DNA of 64,000 nt, from positions 62,001 through 126,000 of the forward strand of contig NZ_CP087879.1 in NCBI RefSeq assembly GCF_021442325.1, written 5' to 3'. The DNA is from Agromyces marinus (GTDB lineage: Bacteria; Actinomycetota; Actinomycetes; Actinomycetales; Microbacteriaceae). A program made the translations under genes and the position numbers. Below are positions 33,190-42,980 of the stretch, piece after piece. The notes beneath the pieces were generated by a model that was given only the letters and a program-made list of their open reading frames with translations, did not search any database and had not been told where the DNA came from. Every line of letters starts with the position of its first letter. Positions within the stretch are counted from its first letter, which is position 1.

Positions 33190-34113
33190 ATGGCCGTGAT
33201 CGGGTGGATCGGACTCGGGCACATGGGTGCTCCCATGGCGGCGCACCTGGTTGCAGCAGGTCACGAGGTCGTGGGCTTCGACGTCGATGCCGGGATGGCC
33301 GAGCGAGCGGCGGAGTCCGGCGTGCAGATCGTGGCGGATGCCGCGGCCGCGGCCCGCGACGCCGACGCCGTGTTCACGTCCCTCCCGCGGTCGGAGCATT
33401 CGCGCGAGGTGCTGATCGGCAGCGCGGACGAGGGCGTGTTCGACGTCGCGCACGCCGACGCGCTCGTGCTCGACACGTCGACGGTCGACGTCGCCACGTC
33501 GCGCGCGTGCCATGATGCCGCGGCGGCCCGCGGCATCCGCTTCGTCGACGCCCCGGTGTCGGGCGGCATCGCCGGCGCGCACGCGGGTTCGCTCACCTTC
33601 ATGCTCGGCGGCGAGGCCGACGCGACCGCGGATGCCGCGGCGCTCGTCCGGCCGATGGCGGGGCACGTCTTCGAGGTCGGGGGCCCGACCGCCGGGATCG
33701 CGGCGAAGCTCGCGAACAACCTCATGCTCTTCATCACGTTGCAGGCCGCGTCCGAGGGCGCGCGTCTCGCGGATGCGCTCGGGCTCGACCCGGTCGTGTT
33801 CCACGACCTCGCGACGGTGTCGTCGGGCGACTCGTGGCCCCTGCGCACGTGGTATCCCGTTCCGGGCGTGGTCGAGACGAGCCCGGCGAACCGGAACTTC
33901 GAGGCGACGTTCACCACGCGCCTGGCCGAGAAGGACCTCTCGTACGCGCTCGCCGCGGGCGAGGAGGCGGGACTCGACCTCGCGGTGGGCCGGCTCGCGA
34001 TGGAGCGGTTCGCCCGCCTCATCGACGACGGGTACGGCGATCGCGACTGCAGCCTGGTGGTGAGGTACGTCGGGCGCGACGGGTCGACGCCAGGCTTCGA
34101 CCCGGGGGCCTGA
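33190..34113 (+). CDS. 3-hydroxyisobutyrate dehydrogenase-like beta-hydroxyacid dehydrogenase
   Basis: A 307-residue NAD(P)-dependent dehydrogenase. The Rossmann motif is GLGHMGAPMA (8-17), the substrate motif is DAPVSGGIAGAHAGSL, and the catalytic Lys is in GIAAKLANNL. The length is normal. Possible substrates are 3-hydroxyisobutyrate, tartronate semialdehyde, or gamma-hydroxybutyrate-type acids; neighbouring genes give no hint. A strong ribosome-binding site (GAGGAGG) precedes the ATG. The upstream region holds the palindromic repeat, and a promoter is not obvious. Confidence 0.88.
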   Translation: MAVIGWIGLGHMGAPMAAHLVAAGHEVVGFDVDAGMAERAAESGVQIVADAAAAARDADAVFTSLPRSEHSREVLIGSADEGVFDVAHADALVLDTSTVDVATSRACHDAAAARGIRFVDAPVSGGIAGAHAGSLTFMLGGEADATADAAALVRPMAGHVFEVGGPTAGIAAKLANNLMLFITLQAASEGARLADALGLDPVVFHDLATVSSGDSWPLRTWYPVPGVVETSPANRNFEATFTTRLAEKDLSYALAAGEEAGLDLAVGRLAMERFARLIDDGYGDRDCSLVVRYVGRDGSTPGFDPGA

Positions 34114-34180
34114 GCGCCGGCGGGGGGCCCTCGAAGGCCGGTTCCGGATACGCTCGGAGAGTCGACGCGAGGAGGTGCGG

Positions 34181-34831
34181 ATGCGTGGATTCCGGTGGCC
34201 GTGGCAGCGCCCGCGCACGCGCGTCAAGATGGCACCCTTCGACAGCGCCCGCCTGCCGCGGACGCGCGAGGTCTCGTTCGACGAGATGCTCGAGGAAGGC
34301 CTGCTCATGGCCGAATCGGCCGGGCGGATGGCGCTGAAGAACCGGCTCATCGTCCGCGCGCTCCGCGGCGACGAACCGCTCGCCGACGAGGCCGCAGCGG
34401 CGGCCGCGCGCGACGTCCTGTACGAGCTCGTGCAGGAGGCCGACGAGGTCGCGGAGCACGTCGCCGAGGAGCGCGAGGCCGCGCGCAAGCGCGAGGGTCG
34501 CTCGGAGCACCAGCACGACTACCACCGCGACGACCTGTTGAACCTGCGCCGACGGGAGAAGGTGCACGCGGCGGTCGCGAAGGAGCTGTGGACGCGCCGT
34601 TCCGACGACGCCTACATCGCGCGGATGGTCGATCGGGCGCGAGAGGATGCGTGGGGCGAGCTCGGCGCCGCGATCGAGCAGGCCCTCGACCGCACCTGGG
34701 CACGCTACGACGAGGAGCCGGACTACGCGGTGCGCCGTGGCGACCGCATGGCGTTCGTGGGCGAGGACCTCAGGCGCGACCTCGCCCGCATCGAGGCGCA
34801 GCGCGCCGTCGAGGCGATCCCGGAGTACTGA
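34181..34831 (+). CDS. Hypothetical helical protein, 216 aa
   Basis: A charged, mostly alpha-helical protein: Lys/Arg-rich N-terminus (RGFRWPWQRPRTRVK), long Glu/Ala/Arg-rich stretch (~60-110, coiled-coil-like), then a Trp-containing C-terminal half. No membrane segment or known motif. ATG at 34181 is 5 bases from AGGAGG; a GTG at 34175 would overlap the ribosome-binding site and is rejected. Function unknown. Confidence 0.7.
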   Translation: MRGFRWPWQRPRTRVKMAPFDSARLPRTREVSFDEMLEEGLLMAESAGRMALKNRLIVRALRGDEPLADEAAAAAARDVLYELVQEADEVAEHVAEEREAARKREGRSEHQHDYHRDDLLNLRRREKVHAAVAKELWTRRSDDAYIARMVDRAREDAWGELGAAIEQALDRTWARYDEEPDYAVRRGDRMAFVGEDLRRDLARIEAQRAVEAIPEY

Positions 34832-34890
34832 AGCGCGTCGCGCGCGGTCGGCGAGCCCCGTCACGCGGCCCGCCCGCCCCGGCCCGCCGC

Positions 34891-36234
34891 CTACGGCGTG
34901 ATGTGGTGGCTCGCCCGGAACACGTCGTGCGGGTCGACCTCGCGCTTGATGGCGCGCAGCCGCGCGAGCGTGACGGGCGGGAAGATCTCGGTGACGACGT
35001 CGTCGCCGAACTCCGGGGTGAAGTTCGCGTAGCGCCCGGTCGTGAACGCGACCGCTTCGTCGATGCCCACGGCCGCCGCGGCGCGCAGCTCGGGCCCCGC
35101 ATCGAGCGGCACGAGGCGGTTCACGGCGACGAGCGCCTGCCCGTCGCGCTGCGCGATGGCCGTGGCATCCGCCGGGACCCGCGAGAAGGCCCCGCCGAGC
35201 GCCCGCAGCAGCAGCATCGTCGGCACCTCGCTCTCGAGGGTGGCCGCGAACGCGTCGAGCGCGGCCTCCGACAGGTCGGGTGCGAAGCCGTTGCCGCCCA
35301 CGAAGTCGAACGGCGGCTTGCCGGGCGGGGCGTCTTCGAGGAGGTCGCCGTAGGCGACCGGGCCGAGTGAGACGTCGGCGACCGACGGCAGCGAGAGCAG
35401 CGGCTCGAGCAGGCGCCGCAGCTCGGCTTCCGCCCCCTGCAACGCGACCGAGAGCTGCGGACCGGCGGGCACCTCGGGCATGAGCGCCGGCATCACGAGC
35501 AGCGTCGAGTTGAGCCCATCCGGTGCGTCGCGCATGACGTCGCGCCATGCACCGAGCACCGTGCGCTCGTCGGACTGGTCGAACCGGACGTGCCCGCCGA
35601 CGAGTCCGCTCACGTCGGCGGCCTGCAGCGTGAACCGGGTGGCGATGCCGAAGTTGCCGCCGCCGCCGCGGAGCGCCCAGAACAGGTCGGGATGCGAGTG
35701 CGCGTTCACGGTCAGGACCTCGCCGGTCGCGGTGACGAGTTCGACCTCGCGAAGGGCGTCGACGGTCAGGCCGTGGGTGCGCACGAGCCAGCCGATGCCG
35801 CCGCCGAGCACGAGCCCGCCGACCCCCACGTCGCGCGTGTCGCCCGAGGTGATGCCGAGCCCGTGCGGTGCGAGCGCCGCCGCGACGTCGCCCCAGTGCG
35901 CGCCCGCCCCGACGTGGACGACGCCGTCGGCGCCGACCTCGATCGCGGCGAGGTCGGACAGGTCGACGACGACGCCCCCCGTGACCGGATCGGATCCGTG
36001 CCCGCCCGAACGGACGGTGAACGCGACGCCCGCCGCGACGGCGGACCGCACGGCCAGGCCGACCTCGGAGGCCGACCCCGGCCGCACGACCGCATCCGGC
36101 GTGCCCTGGCCCGCGAAGACGTGCGCGCCGGCCTCGTACTCGGTGGAGCCGGGTGCGTGCACGCGCCCCGGCATCCGCTCACTCAGTTCGCTGACGAACG
36201 ACATGGGGGTCAGTCTGGCGGCGGCCTCCGACAT
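34891..36234 (-). CDS. FAD-linked oxidase (berberine-bridge/PCMH type)
   Basis: A 447-residue flavoprotein with the PCMH-type FAD-binding domain: VRSGGHGSDP contains the His that would attach FAD covalently, GGLVLGGGIGW contacts the cofactor, and RGGGGNFGIAT is typical. The C-terminal berberine-bridge-type segment ends YANFTPEFG and DVFRASHHI. Such enzymes oxidise sugars or secondary metabolites with oxygen, releasing peroxide. No signal peptide is seen. Start choice between ATG 36234 and 36204 is uncertain because neither has a good ribosome-binding site. Confidence 0.87.
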   Translation of the reverse strand: MSEAAARLTPMSFVSELSERMPGRVHAPGSTEYEAGAHVFAGQGTPDAVVRPGSASEVGLAVRSAVAAGVAFTVRSGGHGSDPVTGGVVVDLSDLAAIEVGADGVVHVGAGAHWGDVAAALAPHGLGITSGDTRDVGVGGLVLGGGIGWLVRTHGLTVDALREVELVTATGEVLTVNAHSHPDLFWALRGGGGNFGIATRFTLQAADVSGLVGGHVRFDQSDERTVLGAWRDVMRDAPDGLNSTLLVMPALMPEVPAGPQLSVALQGAEAELRRLLEPLLSLPSVADVSLGPVAYGDLLEDAPPGKPPFDFVGGNGFAPDLSEAALDAFAATLESEVPTMLLLRALGGAFSRVPADATAIAQRDGQALVAVNRLVPLDAGPELRAAAAVGIDEAVAFTTGRYANFTPEFGDDVVTEIFPPVTLARLRAIKREVDPHDVFRASHHITP

Positions 36235-36278
36235 CCGCCACCCCGCCGGCGTTGCCGGCCGCGGCCCGGCAGCGTCGC

Positions 36279-38432
36279 CTACTCGCCGCTCGGGTGGGCC
36301 CCGGCGGCGTCGATGATCCACGCGTTGGCGAACGCCCGCTCGCGCCACGCCGCATACCGGCCCGAGACGCCGCCGTGGCCGGCCGCCATCTCGACCTTCA
36401 GCAGCGGGTCGGCGCCGACCTCGCGCAGCTTCGCGACCCACTTCGCCGGCTCGACGTAGAGCACGCGGGTGTCGTTGAGCGAGGTGATCGCGAGGATCCG
36501 CGGGTAGGTCACGGGGTGCACGTTCTCGTACGGCGAGTACGACTTCATGTACGCGTACACCTCGGGGTCGTCGAGCGGGTTGCCCCACTCGTCCCACTCG
36601 ATGACCGTGAGCGGCAGCGACGGGTCGAGGATCGAGGTCAGCGGGTCGACGAACGGCACCTCGGCGACGATGCCCGCGAACAGCCTCGGCGCGAGGTTCG
36701 CGACCGCGCCCATGAGCAGCCCGCCCGCCGAGCCGCCCTGGGCGACGAGGTGATCCGGCGTCGTGACGTCGCGGTCGATGAGGTGCTCGGCCGCTGCGAT
36801 GAAGTCGGTGAACGTGTGCTTCTTGTGCAGCTGCTTGCCGTTGTCGTACCAGCGGCGACCCATCTCGCCGCCGCCGCGCACGTGCGCGACCGCGAAGACC
36901 ATGCCCCGGTCGAGCAGCGAGAGCCGGGGGATGCCGAAGCCCGGGTCGATCGCGTGCTCGTACGAGCCGTAGCCGTACAGCAGGGTCGGGGCGGGCTCGC
37001 CGAGGGTCACCAGGTCGTGGCGGTACACGAGCGAGATCGGCACCTTGGTGCCGTCGGGCGCCGTCGCCCACTCGCGCTTCTGCGCGTAGCGCTCCGGGTG
37101 GTAGTCGCCCAGCACCGGCTGCTGCTTGCGTACGGTGCGCTCGCCGGATGCCACGTCGATGTCGATCACGGTCGACGGCGTGACGAAGCTGCCGTAGCCG
37201 ATCCGCAGGCTCGGCTGCGCCCAGTCGGGGTTCGCTCCGACGCCGACCGAGCAGAGCTCCTCGTCGAAGGCGAGCTCGTGCAGGGTGTCGTCGGGCGTGG
37301 CATCCGCCGGCAGGCCCTGCGGGGGCACCTTCGCGATCGCGACCCGCGGAAGCCCGTCGCGCCGGTACTCGAGCGCGACGAAGTCGCGGAAGGCGTGCAC
37401 CCCCTCGATGCGCATGCGCGGGTCGTGGGGCAGGAGCATCCGCCGGGCACCCTGCGGGTCGTCGGCGGCGACGCTCACGAGCTCGAAGTCGACCGCGTCG
37501 CCCTCGTTGTGCACGATGAGCAGGCGGTCCTTGCCGCCCGCGACGACGTGCTCGACGTCGTACTCCACGCCGTCGCGCCGCGGCCACACGACGCGGAACT
37601 CGCCGGTCGGGTCGTCGGCGCGAAGGAGCCGGGTCTCGGTGGTCACGTGCGAGCCGGCCTCGATCGCGAGGAACGAGCGGCTGCGGGTGAGCCCGACCCC
37701 GAGCCAGAACCGCTCGTCGGGCTCGTGGAACACCTTCACGTCGTCGGATGCCGGGGTGCCGATCTCGTGCCGCCACACGGTGTCGGGCCGCCAGGCGTCG
37801 TCGACGGTCGTGTAGAAGACGTAGCGCCCGCTCGGGTCGAACAGCGCGCCCGCCGCGGTGCCGGGGATCTCGTCGTCGAGCTCGATGCCGGTCGAGGAGC
37901 GTTCGGCGTCGCCGAGGTCGCGGAACCGGATGGTGTACCGCTCGTCGCCCTCGACGTCGACGCCGAACAGCAGCGTCGAGCCGTCGCTCGACACATCGAA
38001 GCTGCCGAGCGCGAAGAACTCGTGGCCGGTCGCCTCGACGTTGTCGTCGAGCAGGATCTGCTCACCGGGCAGCGGCGAGCCGTCCTCCGGGATCGCGGGC
38101 GGGTCCCAGTCGTCGGCGGAGCGCACCGCCACCCGGCAGTGGATCGCGTACTGCAGCCCCTCGACCGTGCGGGCGTAGTACCACCAGTCGCCCTCGCGCG
38201 TGGGGACGCTGAGGTCGGTCTCCTTCGTGCGGTGCTTGACCTCCTCGAAGAGCTGCTCCTGGAGCAGCGAGAGATGCTTGGTCTTCGCCTTGGTGTAGGC
38301 GTTCTCCTGCTCGAGCAGTGCGATGACCGCCGGGTCGTCCTTGTCGCGCAACCACTCGTAGTGGTCGATCACCACGTCGCCGTGGTGGCTGCGTTCGGTC
38401 GGTCGTTTCTCGGTCACCGGAGGAGTCAGCAC
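36279..38432 (-). CDS. Oligopeptidase B-type S9 serine peptidase
   Basis: A 717-residue prolyl-oligopeptidase-family enzyme: an N-terminal seven-bladed propeller and a C-terminal alpha/beta hydrolase domain. The nucleophile is in GGSAGGLLMG, the acidic residue is near NDTRVLY, and the His is in AGHGGVSGRY. The YGYGSYEHAIDPGF and GGGEMGRRWYDNGK stretches are oligopeptidase-B-like, which cuts small peptides after basic residues in the cytoplasm. The start is set at GTG 38432; another GTG near 38414 cannot be excluded. Confidence 0.92.
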   Translation of the reverse strand: MLTPPVTEKRPTERSHHGDVVIDHYEWLRDKDDPAVIALLEQENAYTKAKTKHLSLLQEQLFEEVKHRTKETDLSVPTREGDWWYYARTVEGLQYAIHCRVAVRSADDWDPPAIPEDGSPLPGEQILLDDNVEATGHEFFALGSFDVSSDGSTLLFGVDVEGDERYTIRFRDLGDAERSSTGIELDDEIPGTAAGALFDPSGRYVFYTTVDDAWRPDTVWRHEIGTPASDDVKVFHEPDERFWLGVGLTRSRSFLAIEAGSHVTTETRLLRADDPTGEFRVVWPRRDGVEYDVEHVVAGGKDRLLIVHNEGDAVDFELVSVAADDPQGARRMLLPHDPRMRIEGVHAFRDFVALEYRRDGLPRVAIAKVPPQGLPADATPDDTLHELAFDEELCSVGVGANPDWAQPSLRIGYGSFVTPSTVIDIDVASGERTVRKQQPVLGDYHPERYAQKREWATAPDGTKVPISLVYRHDLVTLGEPAPTLLYGYGSYEHAIDPGFGIPRLSLLDRGMVFAVAHVRGGGEMGRRWYDNGKQLHKKHTFTDFIAAAEHLIDRDVTTPDHLVAQGGSAGGLLMGAVANLAPRLFAGIVAEVPFVDPLTSILDPSLPLTVIEWDEWGNPLDDPEVYAYMKSYSPYENVHPVTYPRILAITSLNDTRVLYVEPAKWVAKLREVGADPLLKVEMAAGHGGVSGRYAAWRERAFANAWIIDAAGAHPSGE

Positions 38433-38441
38433 GGGTCAACG

Positions 38442-39869
38442 CTACGCCGCCGCCTCGACCGCTGCACGCAGTCGGGGGAGTGCGCCTGCCAGTTGCGAGT
38501 CGGTCGGCGAGCCGTAGCCGAAGACGATGCCGTGCGGGCCGTCGCCGCCGACGGCCGCGTAGTCGGCGAGCGACGCGACCGCGATGCCCTCGCCGGCGAG
38601 CCGCTCGACCACGGCCGTCGCCGCACGCTCGGAGGTGAGCCGGATCACCGCGTGCAGACCGCCGTCGAGTCCTGAGAGCGGGGCGTGGCGGATGCCGCCG
38701 AGCGCCGCCTGCACGAGCCGGCGCCGGTGCGCGTAGTCGCGTCGCACGGCGGCGATGTGGCGGCGGAGTGCGCCCGACGCGAGCAGTTCGGCGACGGCCT
38801 CCTGTGCGATTCCGGGCACGGGAGTCGTCTCGTCGTCGCGCACGGCGGCGATGGCTTCGCGCAAGCGCGGGTTCGGCGGCAGCACGAGGTAGCCGAGCCG
38901 CAGCGACGGCGTGAGCACCTTCGACAGGCTGCCGATGAGGATCGCGCGCCCCGACCGGTCGAGCGAGGCGAGTGCGGGAAGCGGCGGACCGACGTGGCGG
39001 AACTCGCTGTCGTAGTCGTCCTCCAGCACGAGGGCATCGACGTGCTCCGCCCAGTCGAGCAGCGCCAGCCGGGAGGCGACCGGCAGGCGGCCGCCGAGGG
39101 GGTACTGGTGGCTCGGCGTGACCATGACGGCGTGCGGGGGCGGGCGGATGCCGCGCAGCGCGCCGAGGTCGATGCCGTCCTCGTCGACCGGCACGGCCGC
39201 GGTCGTGCCGCGCCGCTCGAGGATCCGACGCGCGGACGGGTAGCCCGGGTGTTCGACGGCGACGCGCGGGGCGGCATCCGTCATGATCTGCAGAGCGGAT
39301 GCCACGAGCGCGACCGCATCGCTGGTTCCCGCGGTGACGACCACGTCGTCCGGTTCGCACGCGAGGCCGCGCGCGTGCCGCAGGTGGTCGGCGAGTTCGG
39401 CGCGGAGCCGCGGCGCGCCGAATCCTGCGGGGATGTCGCCCGGCACGGGCGTCGCGGCGGCTCGCCGCCAGGCCGCCCGCCACGCGCGTTCGTCGATGCG
39501 TGCGGTCGACGGCAGCCCCGGCCGCAGGTCGAGCAGTCGAGCCCCCGTGACGACAGACGCTGCGGGTTGCGGCGCCCGGGGACCCGCAACGACTGTCGTC
39601 ACGGGGCTCTGGGCGTGGGCCAGACGCTGGGCGACGCGCGGGGCGGCGCCCTGGCGGAGCTCGAGGTAGCCCTCGCCGGCGAGCTGGTCGTATGCGGCGG
39701 TCACGGTGCTGCGCGAGACCCCGAGTTCGGAGGCGAGCCCGCGGGTGGACGGGACCGGGTCGCCGGAGCGCAGGCGACCGTCGAGGATGCCGTGGCGCAG
39801 GCCCTCCACGATCTGCACGCCGATCGGCCGGCGATCGTGTCGATCGATCGCGAGCAGTGGTCCGTCCAT
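38442..39869 (-). CDS. MocR-type regulator (GntR helix-turn-helix fused to aminotransferase domain)
   Basis: A 475-residue MocR/PdxR-family protein. Residues 1-~75 are a GntR winged helix (VPSTRGLASELGVSRSTVTAAYDQL, in parts: STRGLASELGVSRS, TVTAAYDQL). Residues ~110-475 are a fold-type I aminotransferase domain with PLP Lys in GSLSKVLTPSLRLGY and LEDDYDSEF. It uses PLP or an aldimine as effector. It is divergent from an FMN/pyridoxamine oxidase-like gene, a classic PdxR context, suggesting vitamin B6 or a related flavoenzyme as target. Ribosome-binding site GGAGG. Confidence 0.93.
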   Translation of the reverse strand: MDGPLLAIDRHDRRPIGVQIVEGLRHGILDGRLRSGDPVPSTRGLASELGVSRSTVTAAYDQLAGEGYLELRQGAAPRVAQRLAHAQSPVTTVVAGPRAPQPAASVVTGARLLDLRPGLPSTARIDERAWRAAWRRAAATPVPGDIPAGFGAPRLRAELADHLRHARGLACEPDDVVVTAGTSDAVALVASALQIMTDAAPRVAVEHPGYPSARRILERRGTTAAVPVDEDGIDLGALRGIRPPPHAVMVTPSHQYPLGGRLPVASRLALLDWAEHVDALVLEDDYDSEFRHVGPPLPALASLDRSGRAILIGSLSKVLTPSLRLGYLVLPPNPRLREAIAAVRDDETTPVPGIAQEAVAELLASGALRRHIAAVRRDYAHRRRLVQAALGGIRHAPLSGLDGGLHAVIRLTSERAATAVVERLAGEGIAVASLADYAAVGGDGPHGIVFGYGSPTDSQLAGALPRLRAAVEAAA

Positions 39870-39914
39870 CCCGCCTCCCGGGAGCACCCTAGTGGACTGC
39901 CTGATTGAGCGGAA

Positions 39915-39937
39915 ACTGGACCAGGCATCAGTCCAGT
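39915..39937. promoter_or_regulatory. Operator between divergent MocR and PPOX genes
   Basis: ACTGGAC-N9-GTCCAGT is a perfect 7-9-7 inverted repeat (39915-39937) in the 88-base gap between the two divergent starts. A MocR-type site that would control both genes is the simplest reading. Confidence 0.65.
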
Positions 39938-39957
39938 ACCGACTCCATGATGGCCTC

Positions 39958-40611
39958 ATGAACACCGCAGCAGTCGCGCCCCCGCGCCGCCTCCGCCGCC
40001 TGCCCGACCGGGAGACGAGCGACCGCCTCGCCCTGGACGACCTCCTCGACGCCGAACTCGTCGGCCACCTCGCCGTGGCCGTCGACGGCGTGCCCGTCGT
40101 CGTCCCGATGGGGTACGCGCGCGTCGACCGCCACCTCGTCCTGCACGGCTCGACCGGGGGTGGATTCGCGCTGCGGGCGGCATCCGCTCGCACGCCCGTC
40201 GCCTTCGCCGTCACGGCACTCGACGGACTCGTCTACGCGCGGTCCCTCTTCGACAGCTCCATGAACTACCGCAGCGTCACCGTGAAGGGGGTGCTCGAGG
40301 CCGTCCCGGCCGATGAGGAGGAGGCCGCCCTGCTCGCGCTCTCCGAGCGGCTCATGCCCGGCCGCCCGGCCGAGGTCCGCGACACCCGGCGGAAGGAGGT
40401 CGCGGCGACGCGGGTGCTGCGGCTGGCGCTCGACGACGTCGTCATGAAGCAGCGCGCCGGCGGGCCCTCCGAGGAGCCGGACGACGGCGAGGACCACACG
40501 CAGTGGGCGGGCGTGCTGCCGCTCGAGCGGCGATGGGGTGCGCCGATCCCGTCGGCCCTCACGCCGGCGGGCACCGCCGTGCCCGCCTCGGTCGCCGCGC
40601 TCGCGCGCTGA
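39958..40611 (+). CDS. Pyridoxamine 5'-phosphate oxidase-like FMN-binding flavoprotein
   Basis: A 217-residue PPOX-type split-barrel protein (VGHLAVAVDGVPVVVPMGY, RSLFDSSMNYRSVTVKG, in parts: LAVAVDGVPVVVPMGY, SMNYRSVTVKG). It is divergent from the MocR regulator, which fits a B6-related or detoxifying role. No ribosome-binding site is obvious at the ATG; a short or absent leader is possible. Longer than the gene at 16937 and from a different subgroup. Confidence 0.85.
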   Translation: MNTAAVAPPRRLRRLPDRETSDRLALDDLLDAELVGHLAVAVDGVPVVVPMGYARVDRHLVLHGSTGGGFALRAASARTPVAFAVTALDGLVYARSLFDSSMNYRSVTVKGVLEAVPADEEEAALLALSERLMPGRPAEVRDTRRKEVAATRVLRLALDDVVMKQRAGGPSEEPDDGEDHTQWAGVLPLERRWGAPIPSALTPAGTAVPASVAALAR

Positions 40612-40711
40612 ATCGGGCCGTCGCCCGGGTCCGAACCTGAACGCGCGCTCGGCATCGGCCGCGCCGTCGCGGGTAGGCTGGTCGGCACGACCCGAAGGAG
40701 CGCTGACGCGA

Positions 40712-41206
40712 ATGACCCGGCTCGAAGAGATCCCGTTCCAGACCATGACGGGCGAGACCCGCACCCTCGCCGACTGGGCCGGCCAGGTCCGGCTCGTCGT
40801 CAACGTCGCGTCCCGCTGCGGGCTGTCGCCCCAGTACGAGCAGCTCGAGCAGCTCCAGCGCACCTACGGCGACCGCGGGTTCACCGTGCTGGGCTTCCCG
40901 AGCAACCAGTTCCTGCAGGAACTGGCCAGCAACGAGGCGGTCAGCGAGTACTGCTCGACCACGTGGGGCGTGACCTTCCCGATCTTCGATCGCGTCCGGG
41001 TGAACGGCCGCAAGGAGCATCCGCTCTACGCCGAGCTCAAGCAGGCGACGGATGCCGACGGCAAGGCCGGCCGGGTCACCTGGAACTTCGAGAAGTTCCT
41101 CGTGCTGCCCTCGGGGGAGGTGCGCCGGTTCCGGCCGCAGACCGTGCCCGACGCTCCCGAGGTCGTCGACGCGATCGAGGCCGCACTGCCGATCCGCAAG
41201 GACTGA
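40712..41206 (+). CDS. Glutathione peroxidase-family thiol peroxidase
   Basis: A 164-residue GPx-like peroxidase. The peroxidatic Cys is in NVASRCGLSPQY (~31-42), Gln in FPSNQFLQ and Trp in TWNFEKFL complete the catalytic triad. Actinobacteria lack glutathione as a rule, so electrons probably come from thioredoxin, mycoredoxin or another thiol. Start ATG is 9 bases after GAAGGAG. Confidence 0.93.
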   Translation: MTRLEEIPFQTMTGETRTLADWAGQVRLVVNVASRCGLSPQYEQLEQLQRTYGDRGFTVLGFPSNQFLQELASNEAVSEYCSTTWGVTFPIFDRVRVNGRKEHPLYAELKQATDADGKAGRVTWNFEKFLVLPSGEVRRFRPQTVPDAPEVVDAIEAALPIRKD

Positions 41207-41299
41207 CACCGACTCGGCCGGGCGCTCGGAGGGGGTCGAACGCGGTATGCCGCGACCTGCCCGCGCCGACGCCCGGATCCCGTTCGCTCAGCGCGGCGC

Positions 41300-42820
41300 T
41301 CACCCGACCGGCGCGAACCCCCGTGCCAGATCGAGCAGCAGGCGCGCCCCGTACCCGGTGGCACCCTTCGACCGCCACGAGTCGTCGCCCTCCGACGCCA
41401 TCGTGCCGGCGATGTCGAGATGGGCCCACGGCGTCTCGCCGACGAACTCGGCCAGGAACAGTGCCGCGGTCGTCGCCCCGGCGTTCGGGCCGCCGATGTT
41501 GGCGATGTCTGCGACATCCGAGTCCAACTGCTTGCGGTACTTCTTCACGAGCGGGAACTGCCAGGTGAGTTCGTCGGTGGCCTGGCCCGACGCGACGAGG
41601 CGGTCGATGAGCGCCTGGCTCGTGCCGAGCACGACCGAGTGCGATTCGCCGAGCGCGCGCATGGCGGTTCCGGTGAGGGTCGCGATGTCGACGATGGCGT
41701 CGACGCCGGCTTCCGTGGCGAGCACGAGTCCGTCCATGAGCACGAGTCGCCCCTCGGCGTCGGTGTTCTTGACCTCGACGGTCCTGCCGCCCCGTGCGGT
41801 GAGCACGTCGCCGAGCTTGTAGGCCGAGCCCGACGGCATGTTGTCGGTGCACATGAGCCAGGCGGAGACCTTCGACCTCGCGCCGAGGTCGCGGAGCGCC
41901 GTGAGCGCGCCCAGGACGGCGGCGGCGCCGCCCATGTCCATCTTCATGAGCAGGTGGGACGGATCGCTCGGCTTCAGGCTGATGCCGCCCGAGTCGTACA
42001 TGATGCCCTTGCCGACCAGGCCCAGGTGCCCGGTCGCATCGCCGTCCGGGGCGTAGCGCAGCACGAGCATCCGCGGCTCTTCCGCGCTGGCGGCGTTGAC
42101 GCCGAGGATCCCGCCGCACCCGAGTTCGACGAGCCGTTCCCGGTCGAACACCTCGACCTCGAATCCGAACCTGCCCCCGAGGGTCTCCGCGACGTCGGCG
42201 AGGTCGGTCGCGGTCAGGTGACTCGGCGGCGTGTTGGCCAGGTCGCGTGCGATCGCGGTCGCGCGGGCGGAGACGACGCCCTCGGCGGCGCCGGCGGATG
42301 CCGCGGCGCGATCGGCGCCGTCGATGCGCAGCTCCACGCGCTCGAGCCGGGGCTCTCGGGCCTCGGCCTTGAGGGCGTCGTAGCGGTACCGGCCGAGCAG
42401 CACGCCCTCCACGAGCGCGCGGCCGGCGGCCGCGGCATCCGCTTCGCCCGTCGACGGCACCTGGAACCCGACCGCTGCCGCCTTCGGCGCCGCACGCACG
42501 AACGTCGCCGCGGCGTCTCGCAGCGCGGCATCCGTCGTCTCGTCGGCGTCCCCGCCGCCGACGAGGACCGTGAGCGACCCACCGGGCTGCGGCAGGGCCA
42601 GGGTCTGGCCGGGCTTCGCCTCGAAGCCGAGGCGCGCGAGTCCGTCGCGGTCGAACCCGACTCCGTCGGGAAGCGGACCGGCATCGTGCACGAGCACCCC
42701 GACGGCATCGAGCCCTGCGCCGAACTCGCCGACGACGGATGCCACGACGCCGTCGTGCGCCTCGAGCGAGGGGATGGGGGAGAACCCCTCGGGAATGACC
42801 TTGACCGGATTGCGAACCAT
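41300..42820 (-). CDS. pepA: Leucyl aminopeptidase (M17, PepA)
   Basis: A 506-residue M17 aminopeptidase. Metal ligands and catalytic residues are in GKGIMYDSGG, KMDMGGAAAV and NTDAEGRLVLMDGL; the bicarbonate-site Arg is in the last. The N-terminal ~170 residues form the usual regulatory domain. Cytoplasmic hexamer, two zinc or manganese ions, cleaves N-terminal residues from peptides. Start ATG has AGGCAGG upstream. Confidence 0.95.
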   Translation of the reverse strand: MVRNPVKVIPEGFSPIPSLEAHDGVVASVVGEFGAGLDAVGVLVHDAGPLPDGVGFDRDGLARLGFEAKPGQTLALPQPGGSLTVLVGGGDADETTDAALRDAAATFVRAAPKAAAVGFQVPSTGEADAAAAGRALVEGVLLGRYRYDALKAEAREPRLERVELRIDGADRAAASAGAAEGVVSARATAIARDLANTPPSHLTATDLADVAETLGGRFGFEVEVFDRERLVELGCGGILGVNAASAEEPRMLVLRYAPDGDATGHLGLVGKGIMYDSGGISLKPSDPSHLLMKMDMGGAAAVLGALTALRDLGARSKVSAWLMCTDNMPSGSAYKLGDVLTARGGRTVEVKNTDAEGRLVLMDGLVLATEAGVDAIVDIATLTGTAMRALGESHSVVLGTSQALIDRLVASGQATDELTWQFPLVKKYRKQLDSDVADIANIGGPNAGATTAALFLAEFVGETPWAHLDIAGTMASEGDDSWRSKGATGYGARLLLDLARGFAPVG

Positions 42821-42980
42821 GACCTGCCTCCACGTCGTCCGGTTCCGACCGTATCCCGATTCGCCCTCACGGGGGTGACGAATCGGTCCCGGGCCCGCGC
42901 TGCGGCGGTGGCCGACTAGAATCGGAGGGACCCACGACCGCGACGTCCGGGCGGTCGGCCGCCCGCTGCGGTCGGCGACA